Shown: positions 36,950-45,458 of the stretch, one piece after another | How the letters are laid out: each line of letters starts with the position of its first letter | Position numbering within the stretch: the first letter of the stretch is position 1 | Assembly (NCBI GenBank): GCA_021810505.1 | Contig: JAJZIR010000002.1 | Span: forward strand, 62,001-126,000 | DNA: 64,000 nt | From: a bacterium | Lineage (GTDB): Bacteria; Deinococcota; Deinococci; Deinococcales; Deinococcaceae | Direction: 5' to 3' | Notes under the pieces: generated by a model | Databases searched by the model: none | The model's input: the letters and a program-made list of their open reading frames with translations, nothing else | Told to the model about the DNA's origin: nothing | Program-made: the position numbers and the translations under genes

Positions 36950-37909
36950 GTGAACCACCGTACCCGCACCGCCCTTCGCTCGGTCGCTGCCCTGTCCCTC
37001 GCCTCGGCCTTTGCGTTTGCCGCCGCTCAGAGCTCCTCGTCCATGACCGTCAACATGTCCTCCATGACCATCACCCAGATCGTCGCCTCCAGCCCCCAAT
37101 TCTCTACCTTGCTGGCCGCGGTCAAGCAAGCCGGTCTGGTCTCGGTCCTGAACGGCCCCGGCCCCTTCACCGTCTTCGCCCCCACCAACGCTGCCTTCGC
37201 TCGGGTCCCGGCGGCCACCCTGGCCAACTTGATGAACACCAAGTCCGCCCTGAGCAAGGTCCTCGAGTACCACGTGGTTTCAGGGCGCCTGACCATCGCC
37301 GACCTGCTGCTGCTGAACAAGGTCAAGACCCTGGAGGGCGCCTCCATCACTGTCCACGCCCACGGCACCACCCTCAAGGTCGATCAGGCCCTGGTGCCCG
37401 GGCAGGAGATCCGCGCGAAGAACGGCCAGATCATCGTAGTAGACAGCGTCTTGTTGCCCCCCAGCATGCGCAAGCCCAGCGCCCCTTCGGTCATGCCCAC
37501 TCAGAACCTGGTCCAGCTGCTCTCCCTGCAGCCCCAATTCTCCACCCTGCTGGCCGCGGTCAAGCAAGCTGGCCTGGTCTCGGTGCTGAACGGCCCCGGC
37601 CCTTTCACCGTCTTCGCCCCCACCAACGCCGCCTTCGCGCAGGTCCCGCCGGCCCTGCTGAAGGAGATCCTGGCCAGCAAGACCCTGCTCACCAAGGTCT
37701 TGGAGTACCACGTGGTCAAGGGAGAGCTGCAGACCCCCGAGCTGGCCAAGCGCTTCGGCCTCACCAGCCTGGAAGGGTCCCTGCTGCTGCTCTCGGTCTC
37801 GCACGGCCACCTCGCCGTGGACGGGGCGACTGTCACCGAGCCCAACCTCTTGGCGACCAACGGTGTGGTCCAGGAGATCAATCAGGTCTTGCTGCCTTCG
37901 AACCTCTGA
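36950..37909 (+). CDS. Secreted protein with two fasciclin (FAS1) domains
   Basis: A 319-residue protein. It has a Sec signal peptide (RTRTALRSVAALSLASAFAFAAAQ) and two FAS1 adhesion domains at about 40-170 and 180-315. Each has the H1 motif GPFTVFAPTNAAFA and an H2-like YHVV block. The two domains are nearly identical over about 40 residues at DNA level too, so the second copy arose recently. GTG at 36950 has GGAGGA 7 nt upstream. Likely a cell-surface adhesin. Its 3' end overlaps convergent pcp by 32 bp. Confidence 0.92.
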   Translation: MNHRTRTALRSVAALSLASAFAFAAAQSSSSMTVNMSSMTITQIVASSPQFSTLLAAVKQAGLVSVLNGPGPFTVFAPTNAAFARVPAATLANLMNTKSALSKVLEYHVVSGRLTIADLLLLNKVKTLEGASITVHAHGTTLKVDQALVPGQEIRAKNGQIIVVDSVLLPPSMRKPSAPSVMPTQNLVQLLSLQPQFSTLLAAVKQAGLVSVLNGPGPFTVFAPTNAAFAQVPPALLKEILASKTLLTKVLEYHVVKGELQTPELAKRFGLTSLEGSLLLLSVSHGHLAVDGATVTEPNLLATNGVVQEINQVLLPSNL

Positions 37910-38519
37910 GCTCTATCTGCTCTAGGCAGACCTCCAGGGCTAGGCGGATTGCCCGGCTCTGGAGGTCTGCGGCCATGCTGGGGCTGCCCAGGTGCCGGGC
38001 GGCTTGCTCGGGGAGGTAGGGTAGGTGCACGAAACCCCCGATCCCGGTGGGCGCCGCTGTAGGTAGCCGCCGCATCAGCCCGTAGAAGCAATAGTTGCAC
38101 ACGAAAGCCCCGGCGCTCAGCGAGCGCTGGGCTGGGATGCCAGCCGACCGCAGCCGGGTCACCACCTGCTGGACGGGTAAGGTGCTGAACAGGCCGTCTG
38201 GTCCCCCCACCTCGATCTCCTGGTCCTGCGGCTGGAAGCCTGAGTTGTCCGGGATCCGGGCGTCCTGCAGGTTGATCGCAACCTGCTCGGCGCTGATATA
38301 CGCCCTCCCGCCGGCTTCGCCGGTGAGCAGCGTGACCTCCGGCTTGAGCCGCTCCAGCGCTGCGCAGAGCACCTCCAGCGAGTGCCCGAAAGCGGTGGGT
38401 AGCAGTTGGGTGTGGACCGGGTGGCCCGCTACCCGGCTGGGCAGGTTCTCTAGGAGCAGGGCCGAAGGATTGACGCTCTCCCCGCCGAAAGGTTCGAAGC
38501 CGGTGACTAAGACGTTCAA
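37878..38519 (-). CDS. pcp: Pyroglutamyl-peptidase I
   Basis: Cysteine peptidase (213 aa) that removes N-terminal pyroglutamate from peptides. Active-site regions visible: the Glu-containing AEQVAINLQDARIPDNSGFQP, Cys in GAFVCNYCFYGLM and His in GGFVHLPYLPEQ. It begins VTGFEPFGGESVNPS. The start overlaps the pxpA stop (ATGA). With PxpA-C it forms a route from pyroglutamyl peptides to glutamate. Confidence 0.95.
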   Translation of the reverse strand: MNVLVTGFEPFGGESVNPSALLLENLPSRVAGHPVHTQLLPTAFGHSLEVLCAALERLKPEVTLLTGEAGGRAYISAEQVAINLQDARIPDNSGFQPQDQEIEVGGPDGLFSTLPVQQVVTRLRSAGIPAQRSLSAGAFVCNYCFYGLMRRLPTAAPTGIGGFVHLPYLPEQAARHLGSPSMAADLQSRAIRLALEVCLEQIELRGSKAARPD

Positions 38520-39241
38520 GGCCGCCTCCTTCTGGCCAGCTGGATACCCCGTTGGCGCAGAGCCCTGCGCAGCTGGCGAGTGAACTGGACTGCCCCTGGG
38601 GTGTCCCCGTGCACGCAGACGGTATCTACCGCCAGGCCTCTGGATAGCCGCTCGGCGATGGCCTGCCCGGCGGCCTGCGGGTCGTGCAGCACCGCACCGG
38701 GTTCAGAGCGCGGTACCAGCTGCCCGTCCTCCCGCAAGGCCCGGTCGGCGAAGACCTCGGCCAGGCCGCGCAGGCCGTAGGACGCGGCTGCGCCGAGCAG
38801 CGGGCTGCCCGGCAGGCCGTAGATGGACAACCCCGGGTCGAAGTCCCTAGCCGCGCGGACCACCGCCTCGGCGATCTCTGCTGACCTGCAGGCGTCGTTG
38901 TACAGCGCACCGTGCGGCTTGAGATGGTGCAGATAGGCCCCGTAGGGCCTCAGAAAAGCGCTGAGGGCGCCGAGCTGGTACAGAGTCCAGTGGTAGATTT
39001 CGGTCCCCGAGAGAGCCATGGAGCGCCGGCCGAAGCCCTGGCGGTCCGGGTAGCTGGGGTGCGCTCCGATATGGACTCCCAGCTGGTGGGCGGTCCGGAC
39101 CGCTAGGGCCATCACCTCCGGGTCGCCCGCGTGGACGCCGCAAGCCAGGTTGGCGCTGGTCACCAAGCTCAGCATGGCCTGGTCCTCGCCGAGCTGATAC
39201 CGCCCGAAACTCTCTCCTAAGTCGCTGTTCAGATCGAGCAC
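38516..39241 (-). CDS. pxpA: 5-oxoprolinase subunit A (LamB/YcsF family)
   Basis: A 241-residue subunit of the PxpABC ATP-dependent 5-oxoprolinase. It opens LDLNSDLGESFGRYQLGED and contains SANLACGVHAGDPEVM, GVHIGAHPSYPDRQGFGRR and HLKPHGALYNDA, all diagnostic. GTG start with a leaderless TAGACT box. The partner subunits pxpB and pxpC lie 2 kb away on the same strand rather than in this operon. Confidence 0.95.
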   Translation of the reverse strand: MLDLNSDLGESFGRYQLGEDQAMLSLVTSANLACGVHAGDPEVMALAVRTAHQLGVHIGAHPSYPDRQGFGRRSMALSGTEIYHWTLYQLGALSAFLRPYGAYLHHLKPHGALYNDACRSAEIAEAVVRAARDFDPGLSIYGLPGSPLLGAAASYGLRGLAEVFADRALREDGQLVPRSEPGAVLHDPQAAGQAIAERLSRGLAVDTVCVHGDTPGAVQFTRQLRRALRQRGIQLARRRRP

Positions 39242-39247
39242 GGGCCT

Positions 39248-39253
39248 AGTCTA
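39248..39253 (-). promoter_or_regulatory. -10 box of pxpA-pcp (leaderless GTG)
   Basis: TAGACT on the minus strand lies 6 nt before the pxpA GTG. Confidence 0.5.
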
Positions 39254-39482
39254 AGCCGGATCCGGGGGTTCAGCGCTGTTCCCCTAAAGCTCCGCCCGAC
39301 CAGTTGGCCGGCTCGGGGCTCGCCCCCGGCCAGCTTAAGGAAACCAGAGCTGCGCCCTCGCGCCTCCTGGGATGAAACTTCCGTGTGTCCCCGCGCACCT
39401 CGGGGGATGACCTGCGTTGCCCTTGCGCGAGCCAGATCTCACCCGCCGGTGCAAGCCGTCGGCGTCTCGCCAAGGCTGCCTC

Positions 39483-39511
39483 TTGACGCAGCGCTCAGCC
39501 AAGGAAATAAT
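39483..39511 (+). promoter_or_regulatory. Promoter of the beta-propeller lipoprotein
   Basis: TTGACG, a 17-bp spacer and AATAAT, about 50 bp before the ATG at 39562, which has AAGGAG as ribosome site. The rest of the 39254-39482 gap shows no gene. Confidence 0.55.
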
Positions 39512-39561
39512 GCGCTCATGCCGCAGCGGTCCACCGCCTCTGGCTGACACAAGGAGTTAGC

Positions 39562-39753
39562 ATGGATACCCGCTTCCGCTTGCCCCTACGCTCCGCCGTC
39601 TCGGCTACCTTGGTTGCCGCCCTGTTAGCAGGCTGCTCCAGCCAGGTCAGCAGCAGCCTCCAGGCCGGTTTCGCCGCCAAAAGCCCAGTGCTGAGCTCCC
39701 TGGGGGGAGCACCCAGCTCAGCTGGACCTTTGGAGCAGGTAGCTGGACCCTGA
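39562..39753 (+). CDS. Lipoprotein signal segment of a frameshifted beta-propeller protein
   Basis: Starts at ATG with AAGGAG upstream and encodes a signal peptide with lipobox LVAALLAGCSS, so the mature protein would be lipid-anchored at Cys. The frame ends at 39753. However, after the GGGGGG run at 39702-39707 the reading continues sensibly one frame over (STQLSWTFGAGSWTLSVSNP). It is therefore the N-terminal piece of the next entry, separated by a one-base shift. Confidence 0.7.
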   Translation: MDTRFRLPLRSAVSATLVAALLAGCSSQVSSSLQAGFAAKSPVLSSLGGAPSSAGPLEQVAGP

Positions 39754-39791
39754 GCGTCAGCAACCCCGCAGCAGGCACCAACGGGGTCTCG

Positions 39792-40994
39792 GTGAACGGC
39801 AAAGCTTACACCGGACCGGTCAACCTGGGCTCGGCCACCAGCGCCACCCTCGCCCTGCCCGAGAACAGCTCCGCGGCAAATCAGGTCTACGCCCTGACCC
39901 TTACCAACAGCTCTCAGCCCAGCTTCCTGGCCACCACCACCTTGACCGTGGACCGCCCCAAGGTGGTGACCTTTCTGGCTCCGGGTGGTTCATTTCCCGC
40001 TCTTTATGAAAGCTTTGGCCCAGGCCTAGCTGTCGACCCCTCCGGGAACGTCTGGGCCACCGGCTATGACTACAGCACCCTCCTCGAGGCTCCCCTGGGC
40101 GCATCCCCCACCGGTCTGGTCAATTTTCCCTCGGTTACAGTGAGCGGCGTAAGCAGCCTAGACGGTCCGGAGGGTATCGCCGTCGACCCCTCCGGGAACG
40201 TCTGGGTGGCGAACTACTCTAACGACACCGTCACCGAGATCCCGGCTGGATCCACCCCCGGCTCCACCCCGGTGGTGTTCAGCGGCTCCAGCTACTCCTT
40301 CAGCAACCCGTACGCTATTGCCGTCGACCCCTCCGGGAACGTCTGGGTGGCGAACTACTCTAACGACACCGTCACCGAGATCCCGGCTGGATCCACCCCC
40401 GGCTCCACCTCGGTGGTGTTCAGCGGCTCCAGCTACTCCTTCGATAGTCCGGAGGGTATCGCCGTCGACCCCTCCGGGAACGTCTGGGTGGCGAACTACT
40501 ATGGCGACACCGTCACCGAGATCCCCAAAGGATCTCCCTCCGCCACCCCGGTGGTGTTCAGAGGCTCCAGCTACTCCTTCAGCCACCCATATGGTATCGC
40601 CGTCGACTCCTCCGGGAACGTCTGGGTGGCGAACTACTCCAGCGGTACCGTCACCGAGATCCCCAAAGGATCTCCCTCCGCCACCCCGGTGGTGTTCCCC
40701 AACTCCTGGTTCGATGGCGGTGCCGAGTCGGTGGCAGTGGACGGCGCCGGGAACGTCTGGGTGGGGACCTACTACGGGCTCACTGAAATCCCTGCGGGAT
40801 CGACTCCCAGCTCCACCCCGGTCATCTTCTCCTCCAGCCTGCTGGACGCAGCTGGGGCCTATTACGGCGGGGAGTTCTTTAGCATCGCGGTCGACCAGAG
40901 CGGGAACGTATGGCTGGTTAACTATTACCGCGGAGACCTGCAGGAGCTGGTGGGCGTAGCTGCCCCCCGCAAGTCCTCGGTGCCGCTGCTGTAG
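39792..40994 (+). CDS. Beta-propeller (NHL/Vgb-like) repeat body of the same lipoprotein
   Basis: About 400 residues made of a short Ig-like start and then 43-residue repeats of the form GIAVDPSGNVWVANY followed by TVTEIPAGS. At least five are strongly alike at DNA level, giving a propeller of about six or seven blades. Probably an exported binding or lyase-like surface protein; the ligand is unknown. If the upstream frameshift is real this part lacks its export signal. A GTG at 39792 is the first start in this frame but has no good ribosome site. Confidence 0.75.
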   Translation: MNGKAYTGPVNLGSATSATLALPENSSAANQVYALTLTNSSQPSFLATTTLTVDRPKVVTFLAPGGSFPALYESFGPGLAVDPSGNVWATGYDYSTLLEAPLGASPTGLVNFPSVTVSGVSSLDGPEGIAVDPSGNVWVANYSNDTVTEIPAGSTPGSTPVVFSGSSYSFSNPYAIAVDPSGNVWVANYSNDTVTEIPAGSTPGSTSVVFSGSSYSFDSPEGIAVDPSGNVWVANYYGDTVTEIPKGSPSATPVVFRGSSYSFSHPYGIAVDSSGNVWVANYSSGTVTEIPKGSPSATPVVFPNSWFDGGAESVAVDGAGNVWVGTYYGLTEIPAGSTPSSTPVIFSSSLLDAAGAYYGGEFFSIAVDQSGNVWLVNYYRGDLQELVGVAAPRKSSVPLL

Positions 40995-41339
40995 CGGAGC
41001 CGAAACTCTCGCTCCAAGAGCTCCAGTGCGCGTCGGTCGCAGGTTGGCTCCTCGGGGCAAGGGTCTGGCTGGTCCGAGGTGCCTGGGGTGGCTGCACCCC
41101 AGGCACGCGCCCGCGCAACCTGCCGCCCCCCAAACCTGGGGAGGGATTCGGGCTACCGACCATCTGGCTTGGCCGCTCTCGGCTGGCCTGGGCTTGTGCG
41201 GGGCCTCAGCGCTCTGCTCCCGCCAGCTGGGGCCACCCACGGGTTGCGTCCAGGAGTGCGCCGCGGCGAGCGCAGGGGCCAGCGTTACCGAGCGCAGGTA
41301 CCCGCCCAGGGTATGGGGTTCCTCCAGTCCCCGAGCCGC
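40995..41339. other. Gap between convergent propeller gene and pxpC
   Basis: About 345 bp, GC-rich. Long frames on the minus strand are shadows of the repeats. No gene, RNA or clear terminator was recognised. Confidence 0.5.
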
Positions 41340-42323
41340 CTAGAGCAGTGCTGAGTCCAATCCGCTCTGTCCGGGGGGTATACCCAGCTCCGCAGCCAGC
41401 TGCCGCAGGGCTAGGCGGCGCTCCGCAGCCAGCTGCCTGGCCTCGGATAGGCTGCTTTGCGCCAGCAGCACTTCCTGCCCGGGCCGCAGCTGCCCCAAGG
41501 CGCTCTGGTCAGCCGAGATGATCTGCCCCAAGAGGCGGTAGCCTCCCAAGGTCTGCCCGTCGGCCAGCAGGGCGATCAGCTCTCCTCCGGGTGGTTGCTG
41601 GATTCCCCCCGGGGCTACCGGCAGGGACGGGAGGGTGCCGGGCGCTTCCCCCAGGGGCGAGCCGCGCAGGCGCAGGCCCATCCGGTTGGAGTCGGGGTGC
41701 ACGGTCAGGACCGCGTCCCGCAGCGCCCATAGCTCCCGTTCCGCGCCCGGTCCGGGCAGAACGCGGAGCAGGGCTGGTCCGTCTTGGTCGGGCCAAAGCG
41801 CCCGGCGCAGGCCCCTGCCCGGCCGGGCCGGGCCGGCTGGTCCCACTGCGAGCCGCTCCCCGGCCTGCAGCCTCCCGGACTCGCCGGGGGCCGGGGAGCG
41901 GCTCCCTAGCACGCTGGGCAGGGCCAGGCCGCCTGCGACCGCCAGGTAGGCTCGGAAGCCCGAGCGCGGCGCCCCGAAGCGCAGCGTCGCCCCGGCCTGG
42001 GCGCGAAAGCTGACCCAGCGCGGGCAGGCCTGCCCGTCCAAGCTGGCCTGGAGGTCACCGCCTCCCAGGCACAGCAGCAGCGCCCGCTGCACCTGCAGGG
42101 TTAGGCCGCCGCCAGCGATCTCCAGGCCGGCCGCGCCGACCGGATTTCCCACCAGGAGGTTGCTGGCCATCAGGGCGAAGCGGTCTAGGGCCCCCCCCAG
42201 GGGAATCCCCCAGCGCCTTTGCCCAGGCCTGCCCAAGTCCTGCGCGCTGGTGAAGATACCGGGCCGCAGGATCTCTAGGCCTTCGGCGCTGCCGCTACCG
42301 CTCGGGGGCGTCGCCTTCAGCAC
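41340..42323 (-). CDS. pxpC: 5-oxoprolinase subunit C (biotin-dependent carboxyltransferase-like)
   Basis: A 327-residue PxpC/KipA-type subunit. Motifs are LEILRPGIFTSAQDLGRPGQRRWGIPLGGALDRFALMASNLLVGN near the N-terminus, then GGDLQASLDG, PDSNRMGLRLRGSPL and GYRLLGQIISADQSALGQLRPG. GTG start overlapping the end of pxpB by 7 nt. Works with PxpA and PxpB on 5-oxoproline. Confidence 0.94.
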   Translation of the reverse strand: MLKATPPSGSGSAEGLEILRPGIFTSAQDLGRPGQRRWGIPLGGALDRFALMASNLLVGNPVGAAGLEIAGGGLTLQVQRALLLCLGGGDLQASLDGQACPRWVSFRAQAGATLRFGAPRSGFRAYLAVAGGLALPSVLGSRSPAPGESGRLQAGERLAVGPAGPARPGRGLRRALWPDQDGPALLRVLPGPGAERELWALRDAVLTVHPDSNRMGLRLRGSPLGEAPGTLPSLPVAPGGIQQPPGGELIALLADGQTLGGYRLLGQIISADQSALGQLRPGQEVLLAQSSLSEARQLAAERRLALRQLAAELGIPPGQSGLDSALL

Positions 42324-42979
42324 TGCCGCTCGAAGGCGTCGGCGGAGATGGCCACCATCTGGACTCGGTCACCCGGCTGCAGCAGCCCCGGCTGCTCGCG
42401 GTCGAGCCAGAGCAGCCGCTGCGGGGTGCGCCCGATGATCCGCCAGCCTCCTGGGCTCCTGCCGGGATAGAGGCCGGTCTGCATCCCGGCTACACCCACC
42501 GAACCGCTGGTTACCTCGGTCCGGGGTCTAGGCAGCCGTGGGACCGGCTGTGGCGCCGGCCACCCGCTCAGGTAGGCGAAACCGGGCAGGAAACCGATCA
42601 GGTCGACGCGGTGCAGGCTGGACTGGTGCAGCTCCACCAGCTGAGCTGGGCTGAGCCCCAGATAGTCGGCTACCCAGGGCAGGTCGGGGCTGTGGGGGGG
42701 CGCGTAGCAGACCGCTAGGCGGTGGGTCCTGCCAGCTTCCAGCGGCCTGGGCCGCAGGCCGCTCAGATAGGCCAGCAGCGGTGGGCCGGCAGTCTCGGCC
42801 GGATCGAAGTAGAGCGCCAGTGAGGTCAGGCCAGCCACCGCTTCCAGCAACCCCGGCGGTGGGAGCCGGTTCAGTTCGGCGGCTAAGCCCTGGATGACCC
42901 CGAGCAGGTCCTCCCTGGGGGTCGTTCCGAACAGCAGCAGCAAGTGGTCCTCGAACTCGGTGACGCGGTAGGCCTCCAC
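42317..42979 (-). CDS. pxpB: 5-oxoprolinase subunit B (KipI family)
   Basis: A 220-residue protein with LTSLALYFDP, HRLAVCY, then DLIGFLPGFAYLSGWP, PRPRTEVTSGSVGVAGMQTGLYPGRSPGGWRIIGRTP, the hallmark of PxpB/KipI. GTG start with TAAGCT 6 nt upstream. Forms an operon with pxpC. In Bacillus the homologues were first named as sporulation kinase inhibitors, but 5-oxoprolinase is the better-supported role given pcp and pxpA nearby. Confidence 0.94.
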   Translation of the reverse strand: MEAYRVTEFEDHLLLLFGTTPREDLLGVIQGLAAELNRLPPPGLLEAVAGLTSLALYFDPAETAGPPLLAYLSGLRPRPLEAGRTHRLAVCYAPPHSPDLPWVADYLGLSPAQLVELHQSSLHRVDLIGFLPGFAYLSGWPAPQPVPRLPRPRTEVTSGSVGVAGMQTGLYPGRSPGGWRIIGRTPQRLLWLDREQPGLLQPGDRVQMVAISADAFERQC

Positions 42980-42985
42980 CGGCTG

Positions 42986-42991
42986 AGCTTA
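42986..42991 (-). promoter_or_regulatory. -10 box of pxpB-pxpC (leaderless GTG)
   Basis: TAAGCT on the minus strand lies 6 nt before the pxpB GTG. Confidence 0.45.
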
Positions 42992-43138
42992 CCCGAAGGG
43001 CCCAGGCCAGCCCCTCAGGCCCTCTGGCTCCCGGGCCGCCTGCCGCTGCAGCGGCCTCACTCTGCACCCGGGCGCTACCCGCGCCCGCTGCACCCGGCCC
43101 GTGGGCCGGGGGCGGCCGCGCCGGTGCACAATGGGGGA

Positions 43139-44086
43139 GTGATCGATCGTTGGATTGGACATACTCCGATGCTGCGCCTCTCCGGCCTCCCCGAAGGCTC
43201 CGCCGAGGTCTACCTCAAGCTTGAAGGGATGAATCCCGGAGGCTCGATCAAGGACCGCACCGCCAAGTCGATGGTGGAGGACGCCGAGCAGCGGGGACTG
43301 CTGCGCCCGGGCGGCACCATCGTCGAGCCCACCAGCGGGAATACCGGGGTGGGACTAGCACAGATCGCGGCTAGCCGCGGTTACCGTTTGATCCTGACCA
43401 TGCCGGCTCAGATGAGCGAGGAGCGCAAACGCACCCTGACCGCCTACGGCGCTGAGTTGGTGCTCACCGACCCCCAGACCCGGATGTTGGGCGCCATCGC
43501 CGAAGCGCAGCGCCTGACCGAGCAGCTGGGGGCTTGGATGCCCAACCAGTTCGACAACCCGGCCAACGCTCTGGCCCACTACCGGACCACCGGGCCGGAG
43601 ATCTACCAGCAGATGGAGGGTCGGATCGACTGCTTCGTCTACGGCAGCGGGACCGGGGGGACCATCATGGGGGCCGGGCGCTTCCTGAAGGAGCAGCTTC
43701 CCGGCCTGCGAGTCGTGGCGGTCGAGCCGGCCCGTTCCAACGTGCTCTCCGGGGGGACCCGCGGTGAGCACGGCTTCCAGGGGATGGGGCCGGGATTTAT
43801 CCCCCCCAACTTAGACGTCGCTCTCTTGGACGAGGTGGTGCAGGCCTGGGAGGAAGACGCTTACCCTCTAGCCCGCTGGCTGGCCAGGAGCCAGGGGCTC
43901 TTCGTCGGTATGAGCAGCGGCGCTATCGCCTGGGCGGCGGTCCAGCTGGCCCAGCGGTTGGGTCCTGGCCACCGCGTCGCGGCCATCGCCTGCGACAGCG
44001 GAGCCCGCTACCTGAGCACCGCCCTGTTCGCCGGGGACAGCGACACGCCGCCCGGCTACCTCCCCCGCTCCCGGGAACGGGTGTGA
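43139..44086 (+). CDS. cysK: Cysteine synthase (O-acetylserine sulfhydrylase family)
   Basis: PLP enzyme of 315 residues making cysteine from O-acetylserine or a related serine ester. It opens IGHTPMLRLSGLPEG. The PLP lysine is in NPGGSIKDRTA, the substrate loop is EPTSGNTGVGLAQIA, and the phosphate loop is GSGTGGTIMGAGRFLKE. It could be the CysM-like form or a cystathionine beta-synthase-like enzyme. GTG 43139 is chosen because the family N-terminus starts here. Overlaps mtnN by 4 nt. Confidence 0.92.
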   Translation: MIDRWIGHTPMLRLSGLPEGSAEVYLKLEGMNPGGSIKDRTAKSMVEDAEQRGLLRPGGTIVEPTSGNTGVGLAQIAASRGYRLILTMPAQMSEERKRTLTAYGAELVLTDPQTRMLGAIAEAQRLTEQLGAWMPNQFDNPANALAHYRTTGPEIYQQMEGRIDCFVYGSGTGGTIMGAGRFLKEQLPGLRVVAVEPARSNVLSGGTRGEHGFQGMGPGFIPPNLDVALLDEVVQAWEEDAYPLARWLARSQGLFVGMSSGAIAWAAVQLAQRLGPGHRVAAIACDSGARYLSTALFAGDSDTPPGYLPRSRERV

Positions 44087-44760
44087 CCGGCCTGCTGGGG
44101 GCCATGCCCTCGGAGGTGGCCGGCTGGCTGGAGGCCCTGGAGGGGGCTAGGCCCGCTGAGCTGCTGGGGACCCGCCTCCACCTGGGCCGCCTGCGCGGGC
44201 AGGAGGTGGCGGTGGCCTGCTCGGGGATCGGTAAGGTCAACGCCGCCCTCTCCGCCGCCGCCCTGATCGCCGCCGGCGCCGGCGCCCTGCTGTGCGCCGG
44301 CGTGGCCGGGGGGCTCGGGGACCTGCAATCGGGTGACCTGGTGGTCGGTTCCGAGCTGCTGCAGTACGACGCCGACGTCACCGCGCTCGGCTACCCTGCT
44401 GCCCAGCTTCCCGGAGAGCCGGCGCTGTGGACCGCCCCCCTCGGGCTGGTGGAGCAGGCCCTCTCCGCCGCGGCCGCCCTGGGCTTCCGGGCGGTGGCCG
44501 GCCGGATCGGATCAGCCGACCGCTTCCTAGCCGACAGCGCCTACGCCGCGCGGCTGCGGGAGACCCTGGACCTGCGCTGCGTGGAGATGGAGGGGGCGGC
44601 GGTGGCCCAGGTGGCGGCGCGCTGCGGGGTACCCGCCTTGGTCCTCCGGGCGGTGAGCGACGCCGGCGGCGACGCGGCCGGAGGGCAGTACCGGCAGTCC
44701 TTGGACCAAGTGGCGGCCCGGGCGAGCCAGCTGGCCGCTGCCCTGCTGGCCAGCTGGTAA
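44083..44760 (+). CDS. mtnN: 5'-methylthioadenosine/S-adenosylhomocysteine nucleosidase
   Basis: A 225-residue nucleosidase that removes adenine from MTA and SAH, recycling methyl-transfer by-products. Motifs are GLLGAMPSEVAGWLEAL, CSGIGKVNAALSAA, CAGVAGGL, YDADVTALGYPAAQLPGEP, VEMEGAAVAQVA and LRAVSDAGG with the catalytic Asp. GTG start inside the cysK stop couples it to cysteine synthesis, a sensible sulphur-recycling pairing. A futalosine hydrolase is a less likely alternative. Confidence 0.92.
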   Translation: MTGLLGAMPSEVAGWLEALEGARPAELLGTRLHLGRLRGQEVAVACSGIGKVNAALSAAALIAAGAGALLCAGVAGGLGDLQSGDLVVGSELLQYDADVTALGYPAAQLPGEPALWTAPLGLVEQALSAAAALGFRAVAGRIGSADRFLADSAYAARLRETLDLRCVEMEGAAVAQVAARCGVPALVLRAVSDAGGDAAGGQYRQSLDQVAARASQLAAALLASW

Positions 44761-44816
44761 GATTTCTTCCAGATTCCCCGCCGAGCAGCTGCGCATCATG
44801 CCCTGGGGGGTGACTC

Positions 44817-45458
44817 TTGATTCTCGTCGCTGGAGCGACCGGCGGGACCGGCCGGCAGGTAGTGGAGCGTTTGCTGCGGGCAGGGCAGCCGGTGCGCGCC
44901 CTGATCCGCCGTCCCGAGCAAGCCGCGCAGTTCGCCCCCGCGGTGGAGACCGCCCTGGGCGACCTGACCGGCGACTTCGCTCCGGCCCTCACCGGAGCGC
45001 AGGCGGTGATCTGCTGCGTGGGCGCCGGAATGGGGGCGGACCCGGAGCAGGTCGATCACTTAGGGACCGTCCGCCTGGCCCGGGAGGCTCAGGCGGCAGG
45101 GGTTTCCCGCTTTCTGCTGGTGAGCTCCTTCGGGACCGATCGCCCGGAGGCGCTGCCCCCTTTCCTGCGCCCCTACCTGGAAGCCAAGCGGCGGGCCGAG
45201 CTGGAGATCGCCGCGCTGGGCCTGCCCTACACCATCCTCAAGCCGGGCGGCCTCACAGACGCCCCGGCGACCGGCCGGGTCTCCCTGGCAGTCCGGTTGG
45301 CCAGCGGCGGCCAGATCCCCAGGGCCGACCTGGCCGAGGTCTGCGTCGCCTGCTTGGGCCGCCCCGAACTGGAGGGCTGCGAGTTGGAGCTGATCCGCGG
45401 TGAGCTGCCTATCGCGCTGGCTCTGGACCAGCTGGCCAGCCAGCTACAGCGGCCGTGA
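44817..45458 (+). CDS. NAD(P)-binding atypical short-chain dehydrogenase
   Basis: A 213-residue Rossmann protein. The dinucleotide loop is VAGATGGTGRQVVERLL, followed by VRALIRRPEQ and GVSRFLLVSSFGTDRPE. LPYTILKPGGLTD is near the end. It fits the NAD(P)H-binding/NmrA-like atypical SDRs (PF13460), whose substrates vary. TTG start with GGGGGGTG 5 nt upstream. The last 15 bp overlap the convergent antiporter gene. Confidence 0.82.
   Translation: MILVAGATGGTGRQVVERLLRAGQPVRALIRRPEQAAQFAPAVETALGDLTGDFAPALTGAQAVICCVGAGMGADPEQVDHLGTVRLAREAQAAGVSRFLLVSSFGTDRPEALPPFLRPYLEAKRRAELEIAALGLPYTILKPGGLTDAPATGRVSLAVRLASGGQIPRADLAEVCVACLGRPELEGCELELIRGELPIALALDQLASQLQRP

Noticed and set aside
40158-41240. A 360-codon minus-strand frame over the propeller gene
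   Set aside because: It is the antisense of the repeats and has repetitive, low-complexity content without known motifs. The plus strand carries the real protein.
43093-43110. GC-rich hairpin before cysK as a terminator
   Set aside because: The palindrome is strong but no T-run follows on either strand, so termination is not supported.
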